A DNA stretch of 64,000 nt from Cucumis sativus (Eukaryota; Streptophyta; Magnoliopsida; Cucurbitales; Cucurbitaceae). This document shows, piece after piece, positions 50,401 to 62,642 of the stretch; position 1 is the stretch's first letter, and every line of letters begins with the position of its first letter. The position numbers were made by a program, and so were the translations under genes. Below the pieces are notes generated by a model that was given only the letters and a program-made list of their open reading frames with translations, had not been told where the DNA came from and searched no databases. The stretch spans positions 2,852,001 through 2,916,000 of the forward strand of contig NC_026659.2 in the NCBI RefSeq assembly GCF_000004075.3. The letters run 5' to 3'.

Positions 50401-53400
50401 TTTAGATTGCACAAAAAATTGTTGATTTATTTTTCTTGTTTCATCTTGGCTAACTTCTTTGAAATAAAATAATTCAGAAAAGAGAATAAGGTAATGATCT
50501 ATAAAGTGATAGTTACCTAATAACTCAAAAGGGAGAGCACTTACGAACTAAAACTGCAGTTTGAGATGCTAAAAGCACCCCATCATCTTCGTGGCACCTT
50601 TGTCAAAAACTACTCGCGAAACTAATACATGAGGGAAAATTATAAGCCTATCCATCATTGGAAACACAAGATCAATGTTGTTCCATTAGTATCAAATAGA
50701 CATAATAAATACAGTGTAATAATTGTAAGAGACGCTCTGAATATCTCTTCTTAATAATAATAATAATATCATATCATATTATAAATAATCTTGGAAACAT
50801 TGAAAAATATTTAATTGTGGCACATATATATATTCACTGAGACGCCATCTTTTCTGTTTTTTGTAAAACAATATAATTTCCACAAATGTCCAATCCAAGG
50901 GGAAAAACATTATACAATGATTTCATTGATACTCAGGAGAATGATCTGAATTTAGGTAAAGGTATATGTAATTTGAATATCGTTTAAACATCTCATAGAC
51001 AGTTAAGCCAGGGGAAAATTAATTAACCCTTCCAGTTAAGATTCAGGTTGCCATTGTACAACTTGGAAGTCTTTAGATGTCATGCTGTAACAAACTACAT
51101 TTTCTTGCAGGAGTGGAAAGAGTACCTATCTTCAACAAATGTGCCTTCTAGTTATTCTTGCTCAAATTGGATGTTATGTTCCAGCACATTTCTCAACCTT
51201 GAGAGTTGTTGATCGCATATTCACACGAATGGGCACAGATGATAGTCTAGAGTCCAACTCCAGCACAGTAATTGTTTTCCTACATGATTCATACTTATTT
51301 TCTTTTACAAAGAAAGCATATTTTCATTATACTTTACGGTTTGCAGTTCATGACAGAGATGAAGGAAACGGCTTTTGTTATGCAGAATGTCTCCCAAAGG
51401 TAATTTAATCTACTGTGAACCTGAACTTGAAGAATCCTCAAAATGCTCGACATTTTATTGAAACATATTGTTCACTGGAATGTAGGAGTCTCGTTGTCGT
51501 GGATGAACTTGGGAGGGCAACTTCTTCCTCTGATGGATTTGCAATTGCATGGAGCTGCTGTGAATATCTTTTGACACTGAAAGCGTGCATATAATATCCT
51601 TACCAACTATTCTACTTGATTGCCAAAGATGCAAATAATATTTTAGATAAAGCGTGCATGCATACTGTTTTCATCATAGTAATCAATAAGGTTTAAAATG
51701 CATCAACCTAGTCATATCTCAACTGGTGAAGCAATATATTATCAACCTAAAGGTCGAGCTTCAAATCTTCAGTGTCTAGTCCTTTTTTGTCCCATGTAAA
51801 ATTCATTGCTCATCATTTCTTATTCTAGTTTAATCACTAGTATGTCCATAGATATGGAAAAACTTTATGCTTGTCAAAATAATAACATGTAGGATCCATA
51901 AACTAAATATATATCATTTAATTATGATAAATTTGAGAGTAGGTATTACAATAGTAGTAAAATTTATTCAGATTTGGGTTCACAAGCGAACTTCAACAAA
52001 ATGTACTTACCGCTTCTTTGTCTGCCTCAGCTATACCATATTTGCCACTCATATGGAGGGCCTATCAGAGCTGGCAACCATCTATCCAAACGTAAAAATT
52101 CTTCACTTCCATGTGGATATAAGGAATCACCGTTTGGATTTCAAGGTACTGTTTTCCAGTTCTGTTAGTCTATAATCCCTTTTATCGCCTTTTTTCTGAC
52201 TGAAAGTTTGCATCGACGATTAGTTTCAACTAAAGGACGGAATAAGACATGTACCACACTATGGCCTTTTATTAGCAGAAGTGGCAGGATTGCCAAGCTC
52301 GGTTATTGAAACTGCAAGAGACATTACTTCCAGGATCAAGGAGAAGGTAATTAAGTCTTTGATAGAATTGTTATGTTTTAGTGAAACCAAAATTTACCAA
52401 TTCATGAACATATTTCTCTTGCCCTCTGTCTCCAAGTAGCGAATTTGACCAAGAAAGAGGATTGAGGGTCTGTTTAGATTGCCCAGGGAATTTTTTCTCT
52501 TTCAAAAAGGTCATTTTTATTTTAACTTTTTTTATAAGAACTATTTAAAATAAAATTTGAAATTATTTTAAAAACTATTTTGATTGGTTGAACACTTTAG
52601 TTTTTTTTTCAAATTAAACCAAACCCACTGTAACTATTTAGGTTTAGATCACTAGCAGAAAACAGTACTTTACCTTTCCAACATCATGCTCTTTTAGGCT
52701 TCATTTAAAGATGAACAAATGAAACCCCTCCATAAGTAAACTTCTTCATTTGATGAATGGGATTCAGAAGATCATTCCCACTTTTGCAATTTGTAAACCG
52801 CGTCTTCTTGAAACTTTAAATTGTTTCCACATAACATTTCAACAAAATTAACTGTTGGTAATGTTGCCTTCACGTTTCTTGTAGTAACGTCTAAATGCTT
52901 AATTAAATTTTGACGACAAAAACAAGTATTTAAAAACTATGTTTTTAAAAGTTATCTTGTTTTTATTTTTCTTAAAAAGAAAACATCGGTGAAAAGTAGA
53001 TTAAAAGAAAAAAAGCCCTTATAGGTGGAAGTAGTGTTTATAAACTTGTTTGGATGAGTATTGAAAAAATGGAGTTAACGAATGCAAATTACATAACCTA
53101 AGAAACAACCGTTTAGGTTCCATGTAGTCTAACTCTATTTCCCACTTATGGGGCAGGATCCATTATTTTTGTGCTCTAATATTCAATTTGTGTTTGCAAA
53201 ATTATGATAATCTTAGATAAAAAAAATGTAATATTATCCAGGAAGAAAGACGAATGGAGATAAACCACTTGCAGTATCATCCGATCAGAATGACTTATAA
53301 TGTGGCTCAACGTCTAATATGCTTGAAATACTCCAGCCACGATGAAGATTCAGTACGAGAAGCATTACGAAATCTTAAAGAGGGCTACATTAGTGGCAGG

Positions 53401-53406
53401 CTCTAA
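44454..53406 (+). CDS. MSH4: DNA mismatch repair protein homologue MSH4 (meiotic)
   Basis: Twenty-four exons join in phase to 789 residues: 44454-44510, 45030-45233, 45309-45344, 45454-45566, 45789-45834, 46414-46460, 46555-46662, 46940-47015, 48009-48081, 48197-48342, 48421-48506, 48676-48815, 48909-49048, 49131-49181, 49692-49755, 49901-50044, 50140-50207, 50318-50376, 51111-51267, 51347-51399, 51486-51584, 52031-52145, 52224-52346, 53242-53406. Known members work with MSH5 as a sliding clamp that stabilises recombination intermediates for class I crossovers. The ATPase domain has the P-loop GPNMSGKST (550-558), Walker B VVVDELGR (626-633) and ATH (661-663). DELGRATSSSDG with Ala in place of the usual Gly is characteristic of MSH4. 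The N-terminal mismatch-binding MutS I domain is absent, as expected. Length matches plant MSH4 (about 790). All splice sites are GT..AG. Confidence 0.95.
51690..51800 (+). mobile_element. tRNA-derived SINE-like copy in MSH4 intron 21
   Basis: CATATCTCAACTGGTGAAGC resembles the A-box region of tRNA-Lys-type SINEs. GAGCTTCAAATCTTC resembles a decayed B box about 40 bases downstream. Short and diverged; no tail or target duplication established. Confidence 0.4.
52462..53060. repeat. possible MITE-like sequence in MSH4 intron 23
   Basis: The intron contains GGGTCTGTTTAGATTGCCC at about 52465 and an AACTTGTTTGGATGAG string near 53043. Both recall the ends of common plant non-autonomous elements. 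The two strings are in the same orientation and I found no clean inverted pair, so the limits are uncertain. Confidence 0.25.
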
Positions 53407-56058
53407 TACTTGGTAAGTTCTATATACACAGGTACAACACGATTAATAGTAATTTCATACTTGTTTATAATATTAAATTTGTCTTTATCAATCAACTAAG
53501 CTTTTGGGTCTATTGATTATTTAAGATCATGCAAAAACAACTTTTCACTTGCAACTACGAACTTCATGTTTGAACAGAAAAAGAGAACGAAAAAGGCGAG
53601 GGAATCCAGAAAAGGAGGAGAAAAAAAAGCGCATAATGAGTCTTTAAGGTAATCAAATAACACCTTTGATACTATCATAAAAAGTTTGCCAGCCTTGGCC
53701 TACTTGAAAACAGAGAATGCTTAGGTTTTTTCTTTCGTCCTAAAATTACCAATTCATGATAAATTCGCCAATGAAAATTTTGAAACACAACTTCACTAAG
53801 ACCTAATAGCAGAGCATGTTAATACTTGTGTGATAGTTATTAACCATAAATAAGCCATCATTTTACTGAAGAAAAAAAAAGCAACATTGGTGATTGGTTA
53901 TATGGATGATTTTAGATTGCTTAACATAATGCATGAACAGAAGTCAAGATTTGGGTCAAAAGTAACAGCTAGGACTAAAATGAGGTTAAGGAGGGTTGGT
54001 TTGGACCTTGGCCTAAGATAATATGGTGATTGGCATCAGCTTGGTCGAGATCGAACTTAAATGTCTAATAAAGTGTCCTGAGGAGGTCATGATTCTAAAC
54101 TTAGAAAAATGAAACTAATAGAAAATTTACAAAAGTCAATATAAATGACCTTGAACTTCTAAATGATAATCTCGGAAAAAATTGGAACAAATAATAATAA
54201 TAACAATTAAGAAGCATGAACCGTTGACAAAAGCAGGAAGAGAATTTGCTTGGTTTGGTGACTAATATTTAGATGAATTTAGCTACTCTTAGGAAGTATC
54301 CAATAGTTATACGCAAATTTCACGTAGCATATGAAGCAAGTGCATCATAATACCTCATAGCCTACGGGGATTTGTCATCTTGATTAAACACAATGTGAAG
54401 ATGATGGTGTGTATCAGTGTATGTGTTTCCAGCTTGTTCTAATGATGATAGGCGATAGTGTGGTATAGTTCATGTACTTAATTTAATTGTTACGATGTAT
54501 ACTACCAAATATTTAATATATATTTAATGTACAAAATCAAATATCAAGAAATGATTGTGACTTAATAGGGTAAGATCACGTCTAAACTTGATAGTCTAAA
54601 CTTGATAATCGCAATAATGAAGAAGGAAGAGAATAACAAATTATTACGCTTTTTTTTTTTTTTGGAAAACTCCTAGATGAATTAGGGTAAAAAGCACGAA
54701 AAAGGAAAAATGAATTATACTATATAAAATAGGAGTTACAAATTTTTGTTTCTTACGAAGAAATACCAAGCTCTCTTACAAGACAAAACTTTAGCTATTA
54801 TATCTTTCAAATTTTGTTTACTTGTGGGAGATTTTGGGATAGTTTGTCAACCATGAGTCTTCTATTTATAGTTGAAAGAAACTTGGTCATCAAGCAAATC
54901 CAATGACACACATTGTCCTTGATCAATGTGAAAGATCCAATGACTTTGAATTATCTTTGCTCAACATGAAAGATCTAATGGTCATAAATTGATCTAATGT
55001 ACAAAGTGTAAGATCCAATGACCTAATATTGTCTTCAAGAAACTTCTTGAATACTCGGATAACTCCTTGAAGAATCACCATAGATAAATCAATCTTGAAT
55101 GTCATGAAATAAAGAATTGTCCTTATGTTCGTACATGAACTCCTTCAATATAACATTTTAAATCACATCGCTTCTCTAGTAACTTGTATAGCTACAACAT
55201 ATTTTGATTGAAGTATTGAAACCCAACATATAGCTCTACTAGCAAGAGTGAAGGCATATATGTGGGGGTGAATTTACTTCTATCAAGATAAAGTCACACC
55301 CTCCATTATACAATGTAACTTTTCCAGACCATTTAATTCAATTAGTAATTAGAGTTATTTTGCAAATTTTGGAGACAAATATCTTTTGAAAATCTCATAC
55401 CCATGTTAAAGAAAAAAACGTGTATTTTACCCAAAATTTAAAAAATCTTAAACTATTTAAATGACTTCAATCATATCTTTGAATTTTGAAAAGTTTTATT
55501 TTAAATCTCCTATTTGTTGTTTGCAAACTTTGTAAGTTTATTTAGAGATAGAAATTTTATATTTACTCAGAGAATAACTCTAAATACATAGATGAAGATA
55601 AATTAAAACACACAATTATAAACTATACCTATTATTACCTTCGTCCTTAACGCCATGGACTCAAATCTTCATTCTTTAATTCACCATATATTTTTTTTCT
55701 ATCTTAGTCTCCAAATTTACTTTCCTCCTAAACTTCGACCCCCCAAATTTGCTTTCTTTCATTTACGACATTCTTTTTTAAAATTCTTTCCTTTACAATG
55801 TTCTTATTTACTTTTTTGAACTCTATACCTGAAATTTACTTTGATAGCGTGTTTAGATTTGTTCATAAACAAGGTATAAATTGAAAACTTTATAAATATT
55901 AGGGCATTAAGGTTTAATTGAAAATGAAACCACAATTATAGTCATTAATCACAGTATTTTTACTTTCAAATTTAGGCATTTTTCACAAAGCTAATTACGC
56001 CATAAAACACCAAAAGGAGACCCCATTCGATCTCACATCTTCTCGGCCAGAAACGACC
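53407..56058. other. spacer between MSH4 and the isomerase gene
   Basis: The first few hundred bases are MSH4 3' flank; a GA-rich stretch at 53577-53635 may be a 3' UTR segment. Apart from the LTR-like element at 54660-55229 I see no gene. The last 80 bases are the isomerase leader. This spacer is missing from units A-C. Confidence 0.5.
54660..55229 (-). mobile_element. possible solo LTR
   Basis: On the minus strand the segment starts TGTTGGGTTTC and ends AGTTTTCCA, so it is bounded by TG..CA. A TATA-like CTATAAATAGA lies in its middle (about 54865), as LTR promoters have. A 15-base T run abuts the other end (54649-54663). I could not find matching 5-bp target duplications, nor a primer-binding site or polypurine tract next to it. 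Confidence 0.3.
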
Positions 56059-56805
56059 ATGGCGGCTTCACTGTTTCTTTCTCAAAGCCCTATCGCCATT
56101 TCCACTCCCCGATCTTCACCTTCCATTTCCCTTCTCTCTTCTCCTCAAACCCTCAAATTCCGTTCTTCCCATTCCAATTTCCTTTTTAATCTATCCATCG
56201 CCGTTTCCCACGCGCCGTCGCGTCTTGCAACTATCATCCCTCGAGCTACCGCTTCACCGTCCTCCACCGCATTTCACGGCCTCTGCTATGTCGTCGGAGA
56301 CAACATCGACACTGACCAGATTATTCCTGCTGAGTACCTGACTTTGGTCCCCTCTAATCCCAGCGAATATGAGAAGCTCGGATCCTACGCCCTAATTGGC
56401 CTCCCTTCCTCTTATTCCACACGCTACGTGGAATCTGAAGAAATGAAAACCAAATATTCCATCATAATTGCCGGCGACAACTTCGGGTGTGGTTCTTCAC
56501 GGGAGCATGCGCCGGTTGCGTTGGGAGCGTCCGGCGCCGTGGCGGTAGTTGCTGAGTCTTATGCGCGTATTTTCTTCAGAAACTCCGTGGCAACTGGAGA
56601 GATTTATCCATTGGAATCGGAGACTAGGATTTGTGAAGAATGTAAGACCGGCGACGTGGTGACAATTGAGCTCGCTGAAAGCCGTTTGATCAACCATACT
56701 ACGGGGAAAGAATACAAGCTTAAGCCTATTGGGGATGCAGGTCCTGTTATCGAAGCAGGTGGAATTTTCGCATATGCAAGGAAAACGGGTATGATTTCAA
56801 GCTAA
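56059..56805 (+). CDS. 3-isopropylmalate dehydratase small subunit, chloroplastic
   Basis: Intronless, 248 residues. It pairs with the large LeuC-type subunit to interconvert 2- and 3-isopropylmalate in leucine synthesis; in some plants a second small subunit serves glucosinolate chain elongation. Residues 1 to about 68 are Ser/Pro/Arg-rich with few acidic residues, as in a plastid transit peptide. The aconitase-swivel core follows: VVGDNIDTDQIIPAEYL (78-94) and [14 protein letters not shown] (139-152), then VVAESYARIFFRNS and, near the end, IEAGGIFAYARKTGM. The Fe-S cluster is held by the large subunit, so its absence here is expected. Lack of introns is normal for this gene in plants. This is the only intact copy; three truncated copies lie 15-28 kb upstream in the same direction. 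Confidence 0.96.
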   Translation: MAASLFLSQSPIAISTPRSSPSISLLSSPQTLKFRSSHSNFLFNLSIAVSHAPSRLATIIPRATASPSSTAFHGLCYVVGDNIDTDQIIPAEYLTLVPSNPSEYEKLGSYALIGLPSSYSTRYVESEEMKTKYSIIIAGDNFGCGSSREHAPVALGASGAVAVVAESYARIFFRNSVATGEIYPLESETRICEECKTGDVVTIELAESRLINHTTGKEYKLKPIGDAGPVIEAGGIFAYARKTGMISS

Positions 56806-57860
56806 ACGCAGTGAAGTTGAATTTAAGTTTTTGGGTTCGTGAGTATTAATTGTTGTTTTGTTTGTTAAGTTACTTCTTTGCTTGCTACCGAGCTTAGAAT
56901 TCTGTAGAAGTGTCTGTCTTGGTAACGTGTATGAATGAATTAATAATACAGACTAAATTAAGGAAGCAAAAATGATTGCTTTTGGAATTGAAGTCTGATA
57001 TGTGTCTTGCATTGTAGCCTTAGCTTCTTTAGGAGCAACATTATATCACAGTTTTATTACAAGTTATGGAAAGTCTGATATTGGGATGACATATTGTTCA
57101 GTACTTGATTTTTATTGTCTTTTAAAGTTCTGACCTCCTTCTACTTTGTTGAAATCTTGGGGTTTTTATTCTTGTTATGTCAACGGATATCTCTTCATTT
57201 TTCACCGTTAGTACGATATCTTCTATTTTTCCCTTAAACTCGTTCAAACCCGCGTAGTTTTGTATTTAGATTCCATCCAAAATCTTTTCTACCAAGGAAG
57301 ATGTAGTGTTTGTGTATATTTGGGAGGACCTTCTCCACTTTTGCTGGTTGTAGATGATGTGATGTTGACTCTTACATTTGATTTTTGTATGATTTCAGTA
57401 TAAATGAAGTATTGTAATGTAACTAAAATTTGACACTAATCAGTCCTGGGTCGGGGCCCTAATAGTCGGTTTATTGAGTGGCAGCCTCAACTCTAGCTAA
57501 TAAATATGAGACTGAAACCAAGTCTGTGGTTGTCTTGTTTGTACTTCATTATGCATTTGTTCACACACCTACAGCATGGAAAGGATAATTGTAATTTTTG
57601 AACCATTTACCATCTTTGTTCTTGGCAAGGCAATGCACTCTGTATCAAGAAATCTTATTCCGATGCGTCAAGTTATGTCGAATCATTTTGCTTTTTGGTT
57701 TCTAGTTCTGAACTTGCTCTTGCTAACATTCCTCTAGCTCATGAATGATACAAGAGATAAACTAGTGCCCTGATCAAATTGTGGCTGATATGGCCGCTTA
57801 CGTTGGCGGAGATCTTTAGGTGTGAGTGGGGCTCGTATTAGAGATGGGCAGTCCTTGTTG
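56806..57860. other. 3' flank of the isomerase gene
   Basis: It probably starts with the 3' UTR (AATGAATTAATAATA near 56934 could serve as a polyadenylation region). No further gene is seen. Confidence 0.45.
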
Positions 57861-57869
57861 GTGGAGGTG

Positions 57870-58130
57870 CTTCTGCATCCTTTCTTTTGGTTTTGGATTA
57901 AGGGATATGTGTTGTGGCATGTGAGGAATAGTAGGATCTTTAGGGATGTTTAGTTATCTAGGGAGAAGATCAGGGAGTTGCTTAGGTTTAATGCTTATAC
58001 TCAGATGTTGGTCACTAGACATCTTTTTAGTTATGACACTAGTCTCGTTATTTCTGATTGTATTCCTTTTTGTAGTTAGCATCGAACTCTGGTCCTTTTT
58101 TCTTTTTTTTTTATCGTTTCATGGTTTATC
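57870..58130 (+). mobile_element. LINE-type reverse transcriptase C-terminal remnant
   Basis: One frame reads LWHVRNSRIFRDV, a stop, then REKIRELLRFNAYTQM and LVTRHLFSYDTSLVISD. The WH.RN.RIF pattern followed by a short helical tail is typical of the end of plant LINE polyproteins, after the zinc-binding (zf-RVT) region. Stops show that it is dead. Confidence 0.5.
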
Positions 58131-59636
58131 TTCTTTTTTTTCCAATGAAAATTCCGCTATGGAATGCTCATTTTGTGTATACCACTAAAACACATTTTAG
58201 CCATCAATGGACTTCTCTCATCTGAGGTTCCTTATCGGTTAAAATATTTGCCTGTGTCATTGCTTTTACCATCGACAAGGGTCTCTACTCTTTTGTGAGT
58301 CAATAACATCCTTTTCCTCACCTGGAATCAGTGTCTAATCACAGAAGAAGGATTTTCTTGACACTCTGAAGAAATCTGTGGGATGAATTAAGATTCATAT
58401 TCTGTGGGATGAACAAACTTGTTTCACTCAGATAAGTGATCTTAAAAGAGCATGTTTGATTGGAACTTCTCTTTAGAAGTTACATGGGACGATATGTAGG
58501 CTCGATTAGATATACCCTATGGTTTTCCTACCTAGGCATCGGCGAGAAATAAAGTTGTAAATCATGTTGCCTAACACTCAGCCTTGGTTTCTTCTCAAGG
58601 TCCTTGCCTTTTCGATAATCTCATATGGTGGCAACGTTACTTAGTTTTCAGATCCACACTTATATTTGGAAATAACTTTAAAATGATTAAAAGTTACCCG
58701 TCACCTATAAATTCATTATGAAATATTATCACTGATAAAAAAAAAAAAAAAAAAAAAAAGAAGTTTTGTTGAAATAAAAATTATCAACAGAATCATAGTC
58801 AAATATGTTAACTCATATCACCAGGACAAGACAACAAAATTTCTCCCATGTATATAGAATACTAGTATGGCAAGCCAATCATAATTTTTCTTAGTGTTGC
58901 TTGCATATTCCATCTTAAACAAGCGAAGTTACATTATGAAAAAAATAATCTAAAATGAGTGCAAGATTACCAAACACTTCTGTAAATGTTTTCAAAAACT
59001 ATCATTGAAACAAAAATCAGTTAGAATATTGAACGAGAATTGGAATTTGAAGCAACGTGAAAGGTGTTAATTGGTACAAAATCAAAAGTTCATAAATTGA
59101 TAGAACCGAACCTAAAATTGAAGTGTAAATCGATATATTTATTTTAATTTATCCATCAGAAAAGTGCATAGCTCAACAAATGTGATAGCACCATGATCAG
59201 CACACGTCATTCGAAATTGCATTTTCTTTTAAGAAAAATTTATTGGCATTTTGAAGGAAAACAAACTACACTATATTGAAAGTGAAACATAATATTTCAT
59301 TTACAAATGAACAACCAACAAAGTCAATAACATCCTTTTCAGTTTTAAATTCTATTCAGAACAAAATCCCCACACTTCTTGGGAATACAACAAAGTGAAG
59401 GCATAGATAATAATACAAATACCAAATTACAAAACTCAAGGTGGGAAGATATCATTTACTCAGCTCAAAATATCTGCACAACTTCGATATATATTATATA
59501 ATAAAATCCAATAATTAACGACCAAAAAGAAAAAGTTATCCAACTCAGAACTAAACCTTTGTATTAGTTAATTCCAATTTCAGCCTAACTAATCACCCTG
59601 GGAGAGATTTAAAAAAGGGAAGATCTAGAAATAGAA
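58131..59636. other. intergenic region with a long A tract
   Basis: An uninterrupted run of 23 A lies at 58737-58759; it could be the tail of a retroposed sequence, but no body is recognised. No gene is seen. The right end is the 3' flank of the AIM24-like gene. Confidence 0.5.
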
Positions 59637-62600
59637 TCATACATCTGTCAAGATTATTGAAGATACAATCACAACATACGCCAGAAAAAAGAAAAGTGCA
59701 AGCTGAACGAAAAACTTTGGATTTTCCCTCATGTTTGGGGATGTAACAGCCCTGCAACCAAAAAATTCATGCTTTCTCGATAAGTTTCTGAGGGAAAAAA
59801 CGGAAACATTACACCTTCCGCGCCTTAAAAAGAATTCTTAAGTAATTACCTTGCGATGCGTTGTGAAAGTCGTTGAAATGGCAAACTCTGTATGAACACT
59901 ATCCCTGGTCCTGTTAATGTGGCTGTCACTAAGTTTTCACCCTGCAATTTCACAATCACGGGAGACCTTCTTAAAGCGTGAAAAAACAAGTATTTACTAT
60001 AAATATAAAGAAGAATGTTCTGTTAAAACTCGAGAACAAGGAGAGTTCGAAACTGTGGGATCTGATACTTAATAATTTCTTTAAGAATGGAGAGATAAGA
60101 GAAGGTTGAATAAGATATTCACTCGACAGAACCCCTGAGTAAGAATTGACTGTAGTTATGAGAAGTGTAGCACGTAAACTATTCAGCCTTTGTGTAGATA
60201 ACAACCTATAAATCGAATTATTGCATAACCAACGAAGAGAAGACATGGAAAGCGAAAAGAAAAGTCCATTAAAATAAAGAACTCTTACTCCAAATACTGC
60301 TCTTCTCACAGGACCATTGTATTTGATTTGGACATCAATGGAAGTGGTCATAGCCACAATGCAGGAGATATCCACTGCTATAACTTCACCAACCTCAAGA
60401 TTTTTCTGTACGACTAGCAGAACCAAAAAAAAAAAAAAAGACTTCCATTATTAGCAAACTTATACTATACATTGCTTATTTTGAAGCGGAAAGCTAATCT
60501 TAAATTGTCTAAAAGCTGAAGCATGAAGTTTGTTCCATCTTGAACGTTAAAATAAATATATCAGTATCAATAATGTGATCTCCATATCCTTCTGGTTCTG
60601 GCCACTATATATATATCATACTTAGTAAATTATGAACCATAAATCTCTAAATGAAAAACAAAACCAGCCTTTAAGTTAGTATTACAGAAATTACTCCATC
60701 TACTTGATGTGTGAATAAAATCTAATTCCAATGGAATATATTAGCATACATGCATCTGACTTGGTACAGTTCAAGGTCAGCAGTTGTGATTCACCACATT
60801 GCAAGCATCGAAATAAATTTCAATAACAAAACAAACATTTGTGTTGCTCAAGCCAGAAGGTTGAGGTCACATGAAAACTCAAAGTAGAAATCTAGGCGTG
60901 TTTTCCGTTTTCATGATCGAATACAGATATAAACAGGCCTTTCAAGAATTTGCAAAAATAAAATGAAAAATGAGAAGCACATACCAGAACCACCCCCAAG
61001 GATAAAGGCAAGCCCTTGGCCTGATAACTTCTGTCTAAGAAACCCCTAAAGTAAGATCCAGAGTAGCAAGAGAGAAGAAAATAAACAACATTAGGAAGGG
61101 CAAAAATGAATACAAGAAAGCACGGACAATAAGGAATAATAAATCAGAGCTCACCTCCACACCTGGGACAACATTGCGTACTCTGTGATCAATTGTGTTG
61201 TTAACCTTCACATCATTAACAGAGCAAAGGAATGCATCTGGCTACGTATAAAAAAATGAGGCAAAAATTATCAGGCAATGGAGCCCGAAAGAAGATAAGT
61301 TGAATAACAGAATCCAAGATATCTAAAATTTCAACTTGTTAAACAAATAAATTTAGTTTCTTTCAAACACTGTGAGGAAAGGGAGAACTAGAAGGGCACA
61401 GCGGTAAATCAGTTATGAAGATAAGTAACAAAGAGAAGCTACTGGGCAAACAACAAAGTAAACAATACTCTCTACCTGGCATAGAAGCTCTCCTCCAAAC
61501 ATTGCCATATCAATCTGTCAACATAATTGGAAAAATTTATATAAATTATGGATAAACTAGAATGGTCTACATTGAAGCTAAAGTCAATTGATTAAACCTT
61601 TTTTTTTAAATAATAATAATAAAGGACGACAAAATGCAACACAAACCGGAAGAATCCTGGCAAGAGAAGGTGCAGCAATTCCAACATATCCATCACTTGT
61701 ACCAGAATTCTGAAGAACGATGCTAGTGACACTCTTGCCAAATAGCCAATGCCAAACACCCACTTCATTTTCGGGGAGAAAAACATTTTCCATCTCAATA
61801 GACCCAGACATGAAGCACATTGAGCCTGCAAATAAGTGTATCAGTTGCACATACAGTTGTACCCTGTAGGTAACAAAGAAACAGGCGAGTCTTTCCCAAT
61901 TAAGAAAAAGTAGATTAACTATAAGGGAACCTCAGTTCTCATAAACAAAACTTTTTGAAATAAGAAATTTGTAAGGCTGTCATTGCTAGTTTCACATGAA
62001 CATTATTAATAATAGTTACAGTTGAAACAAGCAAACAGATGGTACAGAGCATTAACAAATAATCAAGTTAGCAATGATCTGTACATCTAGATTCTAGTGC
62101 CTAATTGACCAACACTATGGGAGAGAACATGAACCACGAACTATTCACAAATTAAAAATACTAATTATTTTCAGAACAATCATTTTATGGGGGGTGGGCA
62201 TCCACTCCAGATAATGTCCATATTGTGAACAAGTTAAAAACATGTTGACCAATTGTAGAAGGCACGTTAAGGTTGATATCCCAAGCACGTTAAACATGAA
62301 CTTGACATAAGGGAAGCATTTTAAGAAATAGAAACAATATTCTAAAAGCTCAAAATGTTATTATACGAAGAGATAGAAAGCAAGAGAAAAAATAAATCTA
62401 ACACTACTTACCAGGCCTTGCAATAACCTTCTCTTGTGGCTTTAGCATAATCTGTCAGCATAATATGAGCAAGAAAATTAACAGAGGTGATACTTGAAGA
62501 GATACAATAAATATGAAAGAAGTTAACAATGCTCTATCTATGTGACATTAAATGACAATCACAATAGCAATATATAATATACCTGTAGTACTTGGGCTTC

Positions 62601-62642
62601 ACCACCCAAAATCTGAAAAGGTATCATTGCATCTTGTGGGCT
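59637..62642 (-). CDS. AIM24-family protein, 5' end outside the window
   Basis: Nine exons join in phase to 265 codons: 62583-62642, 62412-62451, 61647-61825, 61476-61514, 61155-61241, 60985-61045, 60289-60413, 59850-59941, 59637-59751. The visible part begins SPQDAMIPFQILGGEAQVLQ and continues IMLKPQEKVIARPGSMCFMS. It has the Gly-rich beta-structure of the AIM24/TIGR00266 family (GGGSVVQKNLEVGEV, GPGIVFIQSLPFQRL) and ends with a membrane helix (LALFFFLAYVVIVSSIIL). AIM24 was named in yeast for a role in mitochondrial inner-membrane organisation; the plant role is not defined. The phase at 62642 shows an upstream exon exists. I expect a short N-terminal exon beginning like MAAPFFST, and found none up to 64000. 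Little doubt about family; completeness is limited by the window. Confidence 0.88.

Larger units (their letters stand above)
41176..56805. repeat. tandem segmental duplication, unit D (complete block)
   Basis: The rightmost unit holds the intact MSH4 and intact isomerase genes and so represents the parental arrangement: GTE-like (-), shared promoter, MSH4 (+), 2.7-kb spacer, isomerase (+). The part between MSH4 exon 19 and the isomerase gene has no copy in A-C. An (AT)n run lies at 42095-42135. Confidence 0.85.
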
